Of a DNA stretch of 64,000 nt, positions 24,996 through 34,885 are shown one piece after another; position 1 is the stretch's first letter; the number at the start of each line of letters is the position of its first letter. The stretch is from positions 1,240,001 through 1,304,000 of the forward strand of contig JASGIT010000001.1 in NCBI GenBank assembly GCA_047601665.1, given 5' to 3'. This DNA comes from JASGIT01 sp047601665 (GTDB lineage Bacteria > Pseudomonadota > Gammaproteobacteria > Burkholderiales > Burkholderiaceae_C). The notes under the pieces were generated by a model. The model was not told the DNA's origin. It was given only the letters and a program-made list of their open reading frames with translations, and searched no databases. The position numbers and the translations under genes are program-made.

Positions 24996-27716
24996 ATGAC
25001 CGCCGCCACCCCCGAGAGGCTCGCCAACCACTCCCGCTTTTTCCAGCGCCTGCACCGCCGCTACGAGGCCGAAATGGCCCTGCTGCCCCCCGGCCCGCCC
25101 ACGCACGAGAGCATGGGCCAAGCCCTGGCGCTGCTGCGCGGGCGCGGGCTGGACCTGGGCGCGGCGCTGCGCGTGCTGCGCCAGATCGTGATGGAGCGGC
25201 TGATCGCCCTCGACTGCGAGCAGCGGGCGCCTTTGGCGCCGGTCGTCCTGGCCGTGACCTGGCTGGCCGAGCTGGCGCTGGACGCGGCCTGCACCCAGGC
25301 ACGTGCCGACCTGGACGCGCGCCACGGCGCGCCGCAGGGCCCCGAGGGCCAGCCGGTGCAGCTGTGGATCATCGGCATGGGCAAGCTGGGCGCGCGCGAG
25401 CTGAACGTGTCCAGCGACATCGACCTGATCTACGTCTACGAGCACGACGGCGAGACGGCGGGCCTGGAAAACGGGCGCGGCAGGATCTCCAACCACGAAT
25501 ACTTCGCGCGCGCCGTCAAGGCCATCTACACCCTGGTGGGCGACACGACGGAGCACGGCCTGGTGTTCCGTGTGGACCTGGCGCTGCGGCCCAACGGCAA
25601 CTCGGGCCCGCCCGCCGTGTCGCTGGCCGCGCTGGAGGAATATCTGCAGGTGCAGGGCCGCGAGTGGGAGCGCTTCGCCTGGCTCAAGAGCCGCGTGGTC
25701 GCGCCGCTGGCCTGCGTGAAGACGCCCGAGGTGCAGGCGCTGCGCGGCGTGGTGCTGCCCTTCGTGTTCCGCCGCTACCTCGATTACGCGGTGTTCGACT
25801 CGCTGCGCACGCTGCACCGGCAAATCCGCGACCACGCCGCCAAGCGCAGCGCGGGCCATCCCGAGCGCGCGAACGACGTGAAGCTCTCGCGCGGCGGCAT
25901 CCGCGAGATCGAGTTCATCGTGCAGCTGCTGCAGGTGGTGCGCGGCGGCCAGTTCCCCGAATTGCGCACACGCCCCACGCTGGACGCGCTGCAGCGCATT
26001 GCCCGCGCGGGCCTGATGCCGCAGGAGACCGCCGGCCAGCTCGCCGCCGCCTACGTCTTCCTGCGTCGCGTGGAGCACCGCATCCAGTACCTGGACGACC
26101 AGCAGACCCACGTGCTGCCCACGCGCGACGACGACCTGGCCTGGATCGCGCAGACGCTGGGCCTGGACACGTGCGCCTTCCTGCACCAGCTGGACGCGCA
26201 CCGCGAGCTGGTGGCGCAGGAGTTCGACACCCTGCTGGGCGACGCGGGCAAGAAGAAGTGCAGCGGCGGCTGCGGCGGCCCGAAAGCGCAGGCCGCGCCG
26301 CCGCCCGAGGTCGATACCGTGCTCGACCAGCTCACCGGCGCCTTCAAGGAGCGCGTGACCGAATGGCGCGACCACCCGCGCGTGCTGGCCCTGCGCGACG
26401 AGGCGCGCACCCGCCTGCTGCGCCTGGTGCAGCGCACCGCCCAGTGGCTGGAGGAAGGCCGCGTGAAGGAAGAAGCCGCCGTGCGCTTCGTCAACTGGCT
26501 CGAACCGCTGCTGCGCCGCGAAAGCTACCTCGCGCTGCTGCTGGAGCGCCCGTCGGTGCACGAGCAGCTGCTGCACATCCTGGGCGCGGCGCGCTGGCCC
26601 GCGCGCTACATGCAGCAGCACCCGGGCGTGATCGACGAACTCGCGGGCGACGCGCTGCTGTCCGAGCGCTTCGTGCCCGGCGACTTCGAGCACGAGCTGG
26701 CGCTGCGCCGCGCCGCGCTGCAGTCCACCGGCGAGGACGACGACGAGGCCCTGCTCAACCTGCTGCGCCGCGCCCACCACGCCGAGGTCTTCCGCACCCT
26801 GGCGCGCGACGTGGAGCGCCGCATCACCGTGGAGCAGGTGGCCGACGACCTCTCGCTGCTGGCCGACTGTCTGCTGCGCGTCACCGCCCAGTGGTGCTGG
26901 GAGCGGCTGAAGAACCGCCACCGCACGGACGACGACCGTCCGCACTTCGCCATCATCGGCTATGGCAAGCTGGGCGGGAAGGAGCTGGGCTACGGCAGCG
27001 ACCTGGACATCGTCTTCGTGTTCGACGACGAGGACGAGCGCGCCCCCGAGGTCTACGCCGCCTTCGTGCGCAAGCTCATCAACTGGCTCACCGTCAAGAC
27101 CGGCGAGGGCGACCTGTTCGAGATCGACACCGCGCTGCGCCCCAACGGCAACTCGGGCCTGCTGATCACCAGCTTCAAGGCCTACGCCGACTACCAGCAG
27201 CAGCGCGGCAGCAACACCGCCTGGACCTGGGAGCACCAGGCCATGACGCGCGCGCGCTTCATCCTGGGCCATGAGGGCCTGCGCCAGCGCTTCGACGCGG
27301 TGCGCGAGGCCGTCATCACCGCGCCGCGCGACGCGCAGGCGCTGCGCGCCGAAATCACCGCCATGCGCGAGCGCGTGCGCGCCGCCCACCCGGTGCGCGG
27401 CGAGGGCTTCGACGTGAAGCACAGCCCCGGCGGCATGGTGGACGCCGAATTCGCCGTGCAGTACCTGGTGCTGTCGCAATCGGGCGCGCACCCCGAGCTG
27501 CGCGACAACCTGGGCAACATTGCCCTGCTGCTGCGCGCCGAGCAGGTCGGCCTGCTGCCCGAGGGCGTGGGCCGCGCGGCGGGCGACGCCTACCGCCACC
27601 TGCGCCACGTGCAGCACCGCGCGCGGCTCGACGAGGTGTCGGCCCCCGTGCCCATTGAACGGGTGAAAAGCCAGCGCGACGCCGTCTTGGCGCTGTGGGC
27701 CGCGGTCTTCGGCTGA
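24996..27716 (+). CDS. glnE: Bifunctional glutamine synthetase adenylyltransferase/deadenylase
   Basis: GlnE adds AMP to glutamine synthetase, or removes it, in response to PII, tuning nitrogen assimilation. The 906-residue product has both nucleotidyltransferase halves: the deadenylase site SSDIDLIYVY near residue 140 and the adenylylase site GYGSDLDIVFVFDD near residue 665, each followed by LRPNGNSG. Between them lies an unusual Lys/Cys/Gly-rich insert, KKKCSGGCGGPK (Cys422 and Cys426). I choose the ATG at 24996; an ATG at 24969 is in frame. A repeat copy follows the stop closely. Confidence 0.96.
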   Translation: MTAATPERLANHSRFFQRLHRRYEAEMALLPPGPPTHESMGQALALLRGRGLDLGAALRVLRQIVMERLIALDCEQRAPLAPVVLAVTWLAELALDAACTQARADLDARHGAPQGPEGQPVQLWIIGMGKLGARELNVSSDIDLIYVYEHDGETAGLENGRGRISNHEYFARAVKAIYTLVGDTTEHGLVFRVDLALRPNGNSGPPAVSLAALEEYLQVQGREWERFAWLKSRVVAPLACVKTPEVQALRGVVLPFVFRRYLDYAVFDSLRTLHRQIRDHAAKRSAGHPERANDVKLSRGGIREIEFIVQLLQVVRGGQFPELRTRPTLDALQRIARAGLMPQETAGQLAAAYVFLRRVEHRIQYLDDQQTHVLPTRDDDLAWIAQTLGLDTCAFLHQLDAHRELVAQEFDTLLGDAGKKKCSGGCGGPKAQAAPPPEVDTVLDQLTGAFKERVTEWRDHPRVLALRDEARTRLLRLVQRTAQWLEEGRVKEEAAVRFVNWLEPLLRRESYLALLLERPSVHEQLLHILGAARWPARYMQQHPGVIDELAGDALLSERFVPGDFEHELALRRAALQSTGEDDDEALLNLLRRAHHAEVFRTLARDVERRITVEQVADDLSLLADCLLRVTAQWCWERLKNRHRTDDDRPHFAIIGYGKLGGKELGYGSDLDIVFVFDDEDERAPEVYAAFVRKLINWLTVKTGEGDLFEIDTALRPNGNSGLLITSFKAYADYQQQRGSNTAWTWEHQAMTRARFILGHEGLRQRFDAVREAVITAPRDAQALRAEITAMRERVRAAHPVRGEGFDVKHSPGGMVDAEFAVQYLVLSQSGAHPELRDNLGNIALLLRAEQVGLLPEGVGRAAGDAYRHLRHVQHRARLDEVSAPVPIERVKSQRDAVLALWAAVFG

Positions 27717-27721
27717 ATTTC

Positions 27722-27785
27722 AGGTGTTTTCGGCCTCCAGCGCTTATCTGGCAAGCGCTTGCAGCTATTGAAAAAGTAGCAACAA
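27722..27785 (-). repeat. Palindromic repeat copy R6
   Basis: Minus orientation: on the plus strand CGGCCTCCAGCGCTTATCTG, then AAGCGCTTGCAGCTATTG. It begins just after the glnE stop and occupies most of the gap to the RND operon, where it may end glnE transcription. Confidence 0.85.
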
Positions 27786-27869
27786 AAGCCCCCAGGCTTT
27801 TGCGCGCCGGCGCGGGCTTCACCCTGGTATGGTGCGCCGCGACGCCCGCCCCCTCCTGACAACGCCACC

Positions 27870-29279
27870 ATGCCCCTGCTCCGCCGCCTTGCCCTGGCCA
27901 CGCTGCCCCTGGCGCTGGCCGCCTGCGCCGTCACCGCGCCGCCCGCCAGCGTGCCCGCCGCCGCGCCCGCCGCATGGCACGCGCCCCTGCCGCACGGCGG
28001 CAGCGTGGCCGGCCTGGCCGACTGGTGGCGGCGCATGGACGACCCGCTGCTGGTCGAACTGATCGCCGCCGCGCAGGACGTGAGCCCCGGCGTGGCCCAG
28101 GCCCGTTCGCGCGTGGCCCAAGCCCGCGCCACGCAGGCCGCCGCGCGCGCCGCCCTGCTGCCCACGCTGGACGCGCAGGGCACGGCCTCGCGCGGGCGGG
28201 GCACGCAAATGGGGCTGGACGAAATCGCCACCCTGGCCCAGGGCACGCTGCAGGCGGGCTGGGAGGCGGACCTGTTCGGCGCCAACGCCGCGCAGCGCGA
28301 CGCCGCCACGCAGCGCCTGGCGGGCGCGCGCGCCCAGTGGCACGAGGCGCGCGTCTCCGTCGCCGCCGAGGTGGCGCTGGCCTATGCCGACTGGCGGCAC
28401 TGCACGCAGCTGCTCGCCGTGGCCGAGGCCGACGCCCGGTCGCGCGGCGCGACGGCGCGGCTGTCCCGGCTGTCCGAACAGGCGGGCTTCACCGCGCCCG
28501 CCAGCGCCGCCCTGGCCCAGGCCAGCGAAAGCGAAAGCCGCGCGCGCGCCACGCAGCAGCGCATGGCCTGCGAGGTGGGCCTGAAGGGCCTGGTGGCGCT
28601 GACCGGCTGGGACGAGCCCCGCCTGCGCGGGCGCCTGGCCGCGCAGCCCGGCACCGAGCCGCCCGCCGGCCTGTTCGCCATTGCCGAACTGCCCCTGCAA
28701 GTGATCGCCCAGCGCCCCGACGTGTACGGCGCCGGGCGCGACGTGGCCGCCGCCAGCGCCGACGTGGGCGCGGCCCGCGCGCAGCGCCTGCCCAGCCTGA
28801 GCCTGGGCGGCCAGATCGGCGTGGGCTGGATCAGCATGGCGGGCTTCCGCCAGAGCTTCGATGCGTGGTCGGTCGGCCCCGTCACGCTGAACCTGCCGCT
28901 GTTCGACGCGGGCCGCCGCGCCGCCCAGGTGGACGCCGCCAGCGCCCGCTACGACGAGGCCGTGGCCGTGTACCAGGGCCGCGTGCGCCAGGCCGTGAGC
29001 GAGGTGGAGCAGGCCCTGGTGCGCCTGCAGGCCGCCGACGCGCGCAATGCCGACGCCGAGGCCGCCGCCCAGGGCTACCGCGCCGCCTTCAACGCCGCCG
29101 AGGCGCGCTGGCGCGGCGGGCTGGCCAGCATCGTGGAATTGGAGGACGTGCGCCGCAGCGCCCTGGCCTCCGACACCGCCGTGGTGAACCTGCGGCAGGA
29201 GCGCATGGCCGCCTGGATCGCGCTCTACCGCGCAGCCGGAGGCGGCTGGAACGAGAACAACACAGAGGTTGTGCAATGA
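27870..29279 (+). CDS. RND efflux outer-membrane lipoprotein (NodT/OprM type)
   Basis: A 469-residue outer-membrane channel subunit of a tripartite efflux pump. The signal peptide ends in a lipobox (LAAC near residue 17). The body holds two repeated outer-membrane-efflux domains rich in long Ala/Gln helices, with the family motif VIAQRPDVYGAGRDVAAASA near residue 277. It is the first gene of the operon; the adaptor start overlaps its stop (ATGA). The outer-membrane gene standing first, before adaptor and pump, is less common than the adaptor-pump-channel order. Confidence 0.94.
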   Translation: MPLLRRLALATLPLALAACAVTAPPASVPAAAPAAWHAPLPHGGSVAGLADWWRRMDDPLLVELIAAAQDVSPGVAQARSRVAQARATQAAARAALLPTLDAQGTASRGRGTQMGLDEIATLAQGTLQAGWEADLFGANAAQRDAATQRLAGARAQWHEARVSVAAEVALAYADWRHCTQLLAVAEADARSRGATARLSRLSEQAGFTAPASAALAQASESESRARATQQRMACEVGLKGLVALTGWDEPRLRGRLAAQPGTEPPAGLFAIAELPLQVIAQRPDVYGAGRDVAAASADVGAARAQRLPSLSLGGQIGVGWISMAGFRQSFDAWSVGPVTLNLPLFDAGRRAAQVDAASARYDEAVAVYQGRVRQAVSEVEQALVRLQAADARNADAEAAAQGYRAAFNAAEARWRGGLASIVELEDVRRSALASDTAVVNLRQERMAAWIALYRAAGGGWNENNTEVVQ

Positions 29280-30430
29280 ACGGATTGACCCTGCCCCGCT
29301 GGCAGCCCGCCGCCCTGGCCACCGCCGCCGCACTGGCCCTGGCCGCATGGCTTGCGCCATCTCGCGCCGACGAGCCACCCGCCGCCGCCAAGCCCCGCCC
29401 CGCCCTGGCCGTGAACGTGGTGCGGCCCGAGCGCGCGCCCCTGGCCCTGCAGCTGCCCGCCAACGGCAGCATCGCCGCATGGCAGGAAGCCAGCGTGGGC
29501 GCCGAAAGCAACGGCCTGCGCCTGACCGACGTGCGCGTGAACGTGGGCGACGTGGTGAAAAAGGGCCAGTTGCTCGCCACCTTCGCCGACGAGACCGTGC
29601 AGGCCGACGTGGCCCAGGCCCGCGCCAATCTGCTCGAAGCGCAAAGCAGCGCCGCCGAGGCCGCCGCCAACGACGCGCGCGCCCGCACCCTGCAAGCCAC
29701 GGGTGCGTTGAGCGCGCAGCAAATTCAGCAATACGCCACCGCGGGCCAGACCGCCAAGGCGCGCGTGGACGCCGCGCAGGCCCAGCTGCGCGTGCAGCAG
29801 CTGCGGCTGGCCCACACCAAAGTGCTGGCGCCGGACGACGGCGTGATCTCCGCCCGCAGCGCCACCGTGGGCGCGGTGACCGGCGCGGGCGCGGAACTGT
29901 TCCGCATGGTGCGCAAGGGCCGGCTGGAGTGGCGCGCCGAAGTCGCCAGCAGCGACCTGCCGCGCGTGCGCGTGGGCGACAAGGCGCGCGTGACCGCCGC
30001 CAGCGGCGCGCAGGTCACCGGCACGGTGCGCGTGCTCGCGCCCACCGTGGACCCGCAGACGCGCAACGCGCTGGTCTACGTGGACCTGCCCGCGCACCCC
30101 GACGTGCGCGCCGGCATGTTCGCGCGCGGCGAATTCGTGCTGGGCGAGCGCAGCGCGCTCACCGTGCCCATGACCGCCGTCGTGGTGCGCGACGGCTTCA
30201 GCAACGTGTTTGCCGTGGGCGAAGACCACCGCGTGCGCATGACCCGCGTGCAGACCGGCCAGCGCGCGGGCGACCGGGTGGAGGTGCTCTCGGGCCTGCC
30301 CGCCAGCGCCGCCATCGTGGCACGCGGCGGGGCCTTCCTGAACGACGGCGACCTGGTGAGCGTGCAGGCGGATTCACAGCCAAAACAGCCTCCAGCGCCC
30401 GCCCATCAAGCGCCAGCAGCTACCAAATAA
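29276..30430 (+). CDS. RND efflux periplasmic adaptor subunit
   Basis: A 384-residue membrane fusion protein joining the inner-membrane pump to the outer-membrane channel. After the N-terminal export signal (to about residue 36), the lipoyl-type halves (VGDVVKKGQLLATF and HTKVLAPDDGVISARS) flank a coiled-coil hairpin, followed by beta-barrel domains. The ATG at 29276 overlaps the upstream stop by four bases. The last 17 or so residues, Pro/Ala-rich (PKQPPAPAHQAPAATK), are encoded by repeat copy R7 and are probably dispensable. AAGGAG after the stop serves the pump gene. Confidence 0.94.
   Translation: MNGLTLPRWQPAALATAAALALAAWLAPSRADEPPAAAKPRPALAVNVVRPERAPLALQLPANGSIAAWQEASVGAESNGLRLTDVRVNVGDVVKKGQLLATFADETVQADVAQARANLLEAQSSAAEAAANDARARTLQATGALSAQQIQQYATAGQTAKARVDAAQAQLRVQQLRLAHTKVLAPDDGVISARSATVGAVTGAGAELFRMVRKGRLEWRAEVASSDLPRVRVGDKARVTAASGAQVTGTVRVLAPTVDPQTRNALVYVDLPAHPDVRAGMFARGEFVLGERSALTVPMTAVVVRDGFSNVFAVGEDHRVRMTRVQTGQRAGDRVEVLSGLPASAAIVARGGAFLNDGDLVSVQADSQPKQPPAPAHQAPAATK
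30375..30429 (-). repeat. Palindromic repeat copy R7 inside the adaptor gene
   Basis: Plus-strand blocks CAAAACAGCCTCCAGCG and ATCAAGCGCCAGCAGCTACC are the reverse complement of the usual repeat, slightly decayed. It lies within the adaptor reading frame and supplies its C-terminal codons and stop. Confidence 0.7.
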
Positions 30431-30442
30431 GGAGCGGCCGAC

Positions 30443-33400
30443 GTGAATCTCTCCGCCTGGTCGATCCGCAACCCCATCCCCGCCGCGATGCTGTTCGTGC
30501 TGCTCACGTTCGCGGGGCTGCTGTCGTTCCGCGCCATGAAGGTGCAGAACTTTCCGGACATGGAACTGCCCGTGGTCATCGTCACCGCCGCGCTGCCGGG
30601 CGCCGCGCCGGGGCAGCTGGAAAGCGACGTGGTGCGCAAGATCGAAAACGCCATCGCCACCACGCAAGGGCTCAAGCACATCACCTCCACGCTGATGGAC
30701 GGCACGGCCAGCATCGCCGCCGAGTACCGCCTCGAAAAGCCCGTGCAGGAGGCCGTGGACGACGTGCGCTCCGCCGTGAGCCGCGTGCGCGCCGACATGC
30801 CCGCCGACCTGCGCGACCCCATCGTCGCCAAGCTCGAACTGTCGTCGCAGCCCATCCAGGCGTATGCCATCGCCTCCGACCGCTGGGACGACGAGGCGCT
30901 GTCGTGGTTCGTGGACGACACCCTCACGCGCCGCCTGCTCGCCGTGCCCGGCGTGGGCCGCGTGGCGCGCGTGGGCGGCGTCACGCGCCAGGTGCAGGTG
31001 GCGCTGGACCCGCTGCGCCTGCAAGCGCTGCGCGCCTCGGCGGCGGACGTGTCGCGCCAGCTGCGCCAGACGCAGCTCGAAAGCGCCGGCGGCCGCATGG
31101 ACCTGGGTGGCGAGGAGCAGGCCGTGCGCACCATCGCCACCGTGCAGACGGCGCAGGAACTGGCCGCGATGGACATCGCCCTCTCCGACGGCCGCCACGT
31201 GCGCCTGGACCAGCTGGCGACGGTGACGGACACCATCGCCGAACCCCGCGCCGCCGCGCTGCTGGACGGCCAGCCCGTCATCGGCTTCGAGGTCTCGCGC
31301 GCCCGTGGCGCGAGCGAGGTGGAGGTGGGCGCGGGCGTGCAAAAGGCGCTGGAACAGTTGCAGGCCGACTTTCCGCACGTGAAGCTCACGCGCACCGTGG
31401 ACTTCGTGGACATCGCGCAGGACGAGTACGACAGCTCCATGCGCCTGCTGGTCGAGGGCGGCCTGCTGGCCGTGGCGGTGGTGTGGCTGTTCCTGCGCGA
31501 CTGGCGGGCCACAATAGTCTCCGCCGTGGCGCTGCCGCTGTCGGTCATTCCGGCCTTCATCGGCATGTACTGGCTGGGCTTCTCGATCAACATCATCACG
31601 CTGCTGGCGCTGTCGCTGGTCATCGGCATCCTGGTGGACGACGCGATCGTCGAGGTCGAGAACATCGTGCGCCACCTGCGCATGGGCAAGACGCCGTACC
31701 AGGCCGCGATGGAGGCGGCGGACGAGATCGGCCTGGCCGTCATCGCCACCACCTTCACGCTGATCGCGGTGTTCCTGCCCACCGCGTTCATGAGCGGCAT
31801 TCCGGGCCGCTTCTTCAAGCAGTTTGGCTGGACGGCGGCGCTGGCCGTGTTCGCATCCCTCGTCGTGGCGCGGCTGCTCACGCCCATGATGGCGGCGTAC
31901 ATCATGCGGCCCATCGCCGCCACGCACCAGGAGCCGCGCTGGCTCGCCGCCTACATGCGCGCCAGCGGCTGGTGCCTGCGGCACCGCGTGCTCACGCTGC
32001 TGGGGGCGCTGGCCTTCTTCATCGGCTCCATCGCGCTGATTCCGCTGCTGCCCTCGGGCTTCATCCCGGCGGACGACAACCAGCAGACGCAGGTCACGCT
32101 GGAACTGCCGCCCGGCAGCCGGCTGGCCGACACGCGCGCGGCGGTGGCGCAGGCCAGCGAGCGCATCCGGCAGGTAGGCCATATCCAGAGCATCTACACC
32201 GCCATCGGCGGCGGCTCGGCGGGGGCCGACCCGTTCGCGGGCGGCGCCGCGGCGGACCCGCGCACGGCCACGCTCACGCTGCGCTTCGCGCCGCGCGGCG
32301 AGCGCCCGCTCAAGCAGCGCATCGAAAAGCAGCTGCGCGCCGCGCTGGCCGACCTGCCCGGCGTGCGCGTGAAGATCGGCCTGGGCGGCTCGAACGACAA
32401 ATACATCCTGGCCCTGTCGAGCGAAGACCCGCAGGCCCTGGCCAGCGCCGCCCGCGCCGTGGAGCGCGACCTGCGCACCCTGCCCGGCATCGGCAACGTC
32501 GGCTCCACCGCGAGCCTGGTGCGGCCCGAGATCACCGTGCGCCCCGACTTCGCGCGCGCCGCCGACCAGGGCGTGACCACCGCCGCCATCGCCGAGACGC
32601 TGCGCGTGGCCACCGTGGGCGACTACGAGCAGTACCTGCCCAAGCTCAACCTCTCGCAGCGGCAGGTGCCCATCGTCGTGCGCCTGCCCGACGGGGCGCG
32701 GCAGGACCTGCCGCTGCTGGAGCGCCTCACCGTGCCCGGCGCGCGCGGCCCGGTGCGCCTGTCGGAAGTCGCCACGCTCGAACTCGGCAGCGGCCCCGCC
32801 GTCATCAACCGCTACGACCGCGCGCGCAACGTCAACTTCGAGATCGAGCTGGGCGAGCGCGGCCTGGGCGAGGTCACCGAGGCCGTGCGCCAGCTGCCCT
32901 CCGTCGCGGGCCTGCCCGCCAGCGTGCGCCTGATCGACGTGGGCGACGCCGAGGTGATGGGCGAACTGTTCGCCAGCTTCGGCCTGGCCATGCTCACGGG
33001 CGTGCTGTGCATCTACCTGGTGCTGGTGCTGCTGTTCAAGGACTTTTTGCAGCCCGTCACCATCCTGATGGCGCTGCCGCTGTCGCTGGGCGGGGCCTTC
33101 GTGGGGCTCTTGATCGCGGGCAAGAGCTTCTCGATGCCGTCGCTCATCGGGCTCATCATGCTCATGGGCATCGCGACCAAGAACTCCATCCTGCTGGTCG
33201 AATACGCCATCGTGGCGCGGCGCGACCACGGCCTGAGCCGCCTGGACGCGCTGCTCGACGCCTGCCATAAGCGCGCACGGCCCATCATCATGACCACGCT
33301 GGCGATGGGCGCGGGCATGTTGCCTATCGCGCTGGCCTGGGGCAGCGCGGACATGAGCTTCCGCTCGCCGATGGCGGTGGCGGTGATTGGGGGGTTGATC

Positions 33401-33505
33401 ACCTCCACCGTGCTGAGCCTGCTGGTGGTGCCGGCGGTGTTCACCTACATCGATGACTTTGAGCAGTGGTTCAAGCGGCGCGTGCTGCGCCGAAAGAGCG
33501 CTTAA
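30443..33505 (+). CDS. RND efflux pump permease (HAE1/AcrB-like)
   Basis: A 1020-residue inner-membrane proton-drug antiporter of the RND superfamily, with twelve predicted helices and two large periplasmic loops. The proton-relay acidic pair in helix 4 is visible as GILVDDAIVEVEN near residue 400, and the matching C-terminal half has LIMLMGIATKNSILLVEYA. The start codon is GTG at 30443, with AAGGAG upstream. Together with the two preceding genes it forms a complete efflux system; no regulator is adjacent. Its stop overlaps the stop of the convergent fumarylacetoacetase gene. Substrates cannot be inferred. Confidence 0.95.
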   Translation: MNLSAWSIRNPIPAAMLFVLLTFAGLLSFRAMKVQNFPDMELPVVIVTAALPGAAPGQLESDVVRKIENAIATTQGLKHITSTLMDGTASIAAEYRLEKPVQEAVDDVRSAVSRVRADMPADLRDPIVAKLELSSQPIQAYAIASDRWDDEALSWFVDDTLTRRLLAVPGVGRVARVGGVTRQVQVALDPLRLQALRASAADVSRQLRQTQLESAGGRMDLGGEEQAVRTIATVQTAQELAAMDIALSDGRHVRLDQLATVTDTIAEPRAAALLDGQPVIGFEVSRARGASEVEVGAGVQKALEQLQADFPHVKLTRTVDFVDIAQDEYDSSMRLLVEGGLLAVAVVWLFLRDWRATIVSAVALPLSVIPAFIGMYWLGFSINIITLLALSLVIGILVDDAIVEVENIVRHLRMGKTPYQAAMEAADEIGLAVIATTFTLIAVFLPTAFMSGIPGRFFKQFGWTAALAVFASLVVARLLTPMMAAYIMRPIAATHQEPRWLAAYMRASGWCLRHRVLTLLGALAFFIGSIALIPLLPSGFIPADDNQQTQVTLELPPGSRLADTRAAVAQASERIRQVGHIQSIYTAIGGGSAGADPFAGGAAADPRTATLTLRFAPRGERPLKQRIEKQLRAALADLPGVRVKIGLGGSNDKYILALSSEDPQALASAARAVERDLRTLPGIGNVGSTASLVRPEITVRPDFARAADQGVTTAAIAETLRVATVGDYEQYLPKLNLSQRQVPIVVRLPDGARQDLPLLERLTVPGARGPVRLSEVATLELGSGPAVINRYDRARNVNFEIELGERGLGEVTEAVRQLPSVAGLPASVRLIDVGDAEVMGELFASFGLAMLTGVLCIYLVLVLLFKDFLQPVTILMALPLSLGGAFVGLLIAGKSFSMPSLIGLIMLMGIATKNSILLVEYAIVARRDHGLSRLDALLDACHKRARPIIMTTLAMGAGMLPIALAWGSADMSFRSPMAVAVIGGLITSTVLSLLVVPAVFTYIDDFEQWFKRRVLRRKSA

Positions 33506-34821
33506 AGCGCCGGCAGCACCGTCCCCCGGCACTCGCCGAAGCCGATGCGCGCGGCGCCGGGCTTCTCGCACCAGCCGCGCAGGATGACGGTGTCGCCGTC
33601 GTGCAGAAAGCCGCGCTGCTCGCCGCCGCCTACGCCCACCGGGCGCTGCCCGCCGTGGGCCAGTTCGATCATGGCCCCGGCCTCGCCCGGCCCGGGGCCG
33701 GAAATGGTGCCGCTGCCGATCAGGTCGCCCGGCTGCAGGCCGCAGCCGCCCGCCGTGTGGTGCGCCACCATCTGCGCGATGCTCCAGTACTGGTGCCGGA
33801 AGCTGGTGCCCGACAGCCGCGCCGGGCCGCGCCCTTCGCGCCGCGCCTGCTCGCTCTCCAGCCACACCTCCAGCTGGATGTCGAAGGCGCCGCCCGCGCG
33901 GTTGGCGGCGGATTCGAGGTAGGGCAGCGGCTGCGGGTCGGCGGCGGGCCGCGTCCAGGCCGTGCGGTACGGGGCCAGCGCGTCCAGCGTCACGATCCAG
34001 GGCGAGACGGTGGTGGCGAAGTTCTTGGCGTGGAAGGGCCCCAGCGGCGCCATTTCCCACACCTGGATGTCGCGCGCCGACCAGTCGTTGAGCAGGCTGA
34101 TGCCGAAGATGTGCGCCTCCGCCTGCGCGAGCGGAATCGGCTCGCCGTTGGCGTTGCCGGGGCCGAGCCAGACGCCCAGCTCCAGCTCGTAGTCCATGCG
34201 CGCGCAGGGCTGGAACACCGGCGCGCCGGCCCCCGGCGGCAGCGACTGCCCGTGCGGGCGGCGGAACCGCTGGCCGCTGACGCCGATGGTGGACACGCGC
34301 CCGTGGTACGCCTGCGGCAGCCAGCGGAAGTTGGGCGTCACGTCCGCGCCGGGGTACATGAGGCGGATGCAGTTCAGCGCGTGGTCCAGCGAGGTGTAGA
34401 AGTCCGTGTAGTCGCCAATGCGCGCGGGCAGGGTGTATTCCACGTCGGCCAGCGGCAGCAGGCAGGCGCGCACCTGGCGCTGCGCGTCTACGCTGGCGCT
34501 GTCGGCCAGCAGCGCGAACAGCGCGTGGCGCAGCGCGCGCCAGGCGGCGGGGCCCGCGCCCATGAAGCGGTTGAGCGTGGGCTCGGCGGCCAGCGCCAGC
34601 GCATCACCCGCGTCGCTCGCCACCAGGCCGGTGGCGGCCAGCGCGGCCAGGTCCAGCGCCTGGTCGCCAATGGCCACCGCGCCGCGCCAGGGTTCGTCAC
34701 TGCCGCGCCGGCGCAGCACGGCGAAGGGCAGGTTCTGCAGCGGAAAATCGCAGCCCGCCGCCTGGGCGCTGGGCAGCCAGCTGCGGGCGGCGGGGTCGTG
34801 GGTGGCGTCGAGTGTGGTCAT
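33502..34821 (-). CDS. fahA: Fumarylacetoacetase
   Basis: A 439-residue hydrolase, last enzyme of tyrosine/homogentisate degradation, cleaving fumarylacetoacetate to fumarate and acetoacetate. The N-terminal SH3-like domain and the C-terminal FAH domain are both present. Metal-site and catalytic segments include YTDFYTSLDHALN, MDYELELGVWLG and DWSARDIQVWEMAPLGPFHA. Length fits the family (about 420-440). It is the last gene of a cluster with a cyclase-family hydrolase, a Bug protein and an SMP-30 lactonase. No homogentisate dioxygenase is in view. A repeat copy separates it from the cyclase gene. Confidence 0.95.
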   Translation of the reverse strand: MTTLDATHDPAARSWLPSAQAAGCDFPLQNLPFAVLRRRGSDEPWRGAVAIGDQALDLAALAATGLVASDAGDALALAAEPTLNRFMGAGPAAWRALRHALFALLADSASVDAQRQVRACLLPLADVEYTLPARIGDYTDFYTSLDHALNCIRLMYPGADVTPNFRWLPQAYHGRVSTIGVSGQRFRRPHGQSLPPGAGAPVFQPCARMDYELELGVWLGPGNANGEPIPLAQAEAHIFGISLLNDWSARDIQVWEMAPLGPFHAKNFATTVSPWIVTLDALAPYRTAWTRPAADPQPLPYLESAANRAGGAFDIQLEVWLESEQARREGRGPARLSGTSFRHQYWSIAQMVAHHTAGGCGLQPGDLIGSGTISGPGPGEAGAMIELAHGGQRPVGVGGGEQRGFLHDGDTVILRGWCEKPGAARIGFGECRGTVLPAL

Positions 34822-34825
34822 GGTT

Positions 34826-34885
34826 GCTATGGTTTGAGTAGCTGTTAGCGCTTGATGGATAAGGGCTAGAGGCCAAAAATGCTTA
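34826..34885 (+). repeat. Palindromic repeat copy R8
   Basis: TAGCTGTTAGCGCTTGATGG, then ATAAGGGCTAGAGGCC and an A-rich tail. It lies between the cyclase and fahA genes, in the opposite orientation to them, and overlaps the cyclase stop. The core is slightly decayed. Confidence 0.8.
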
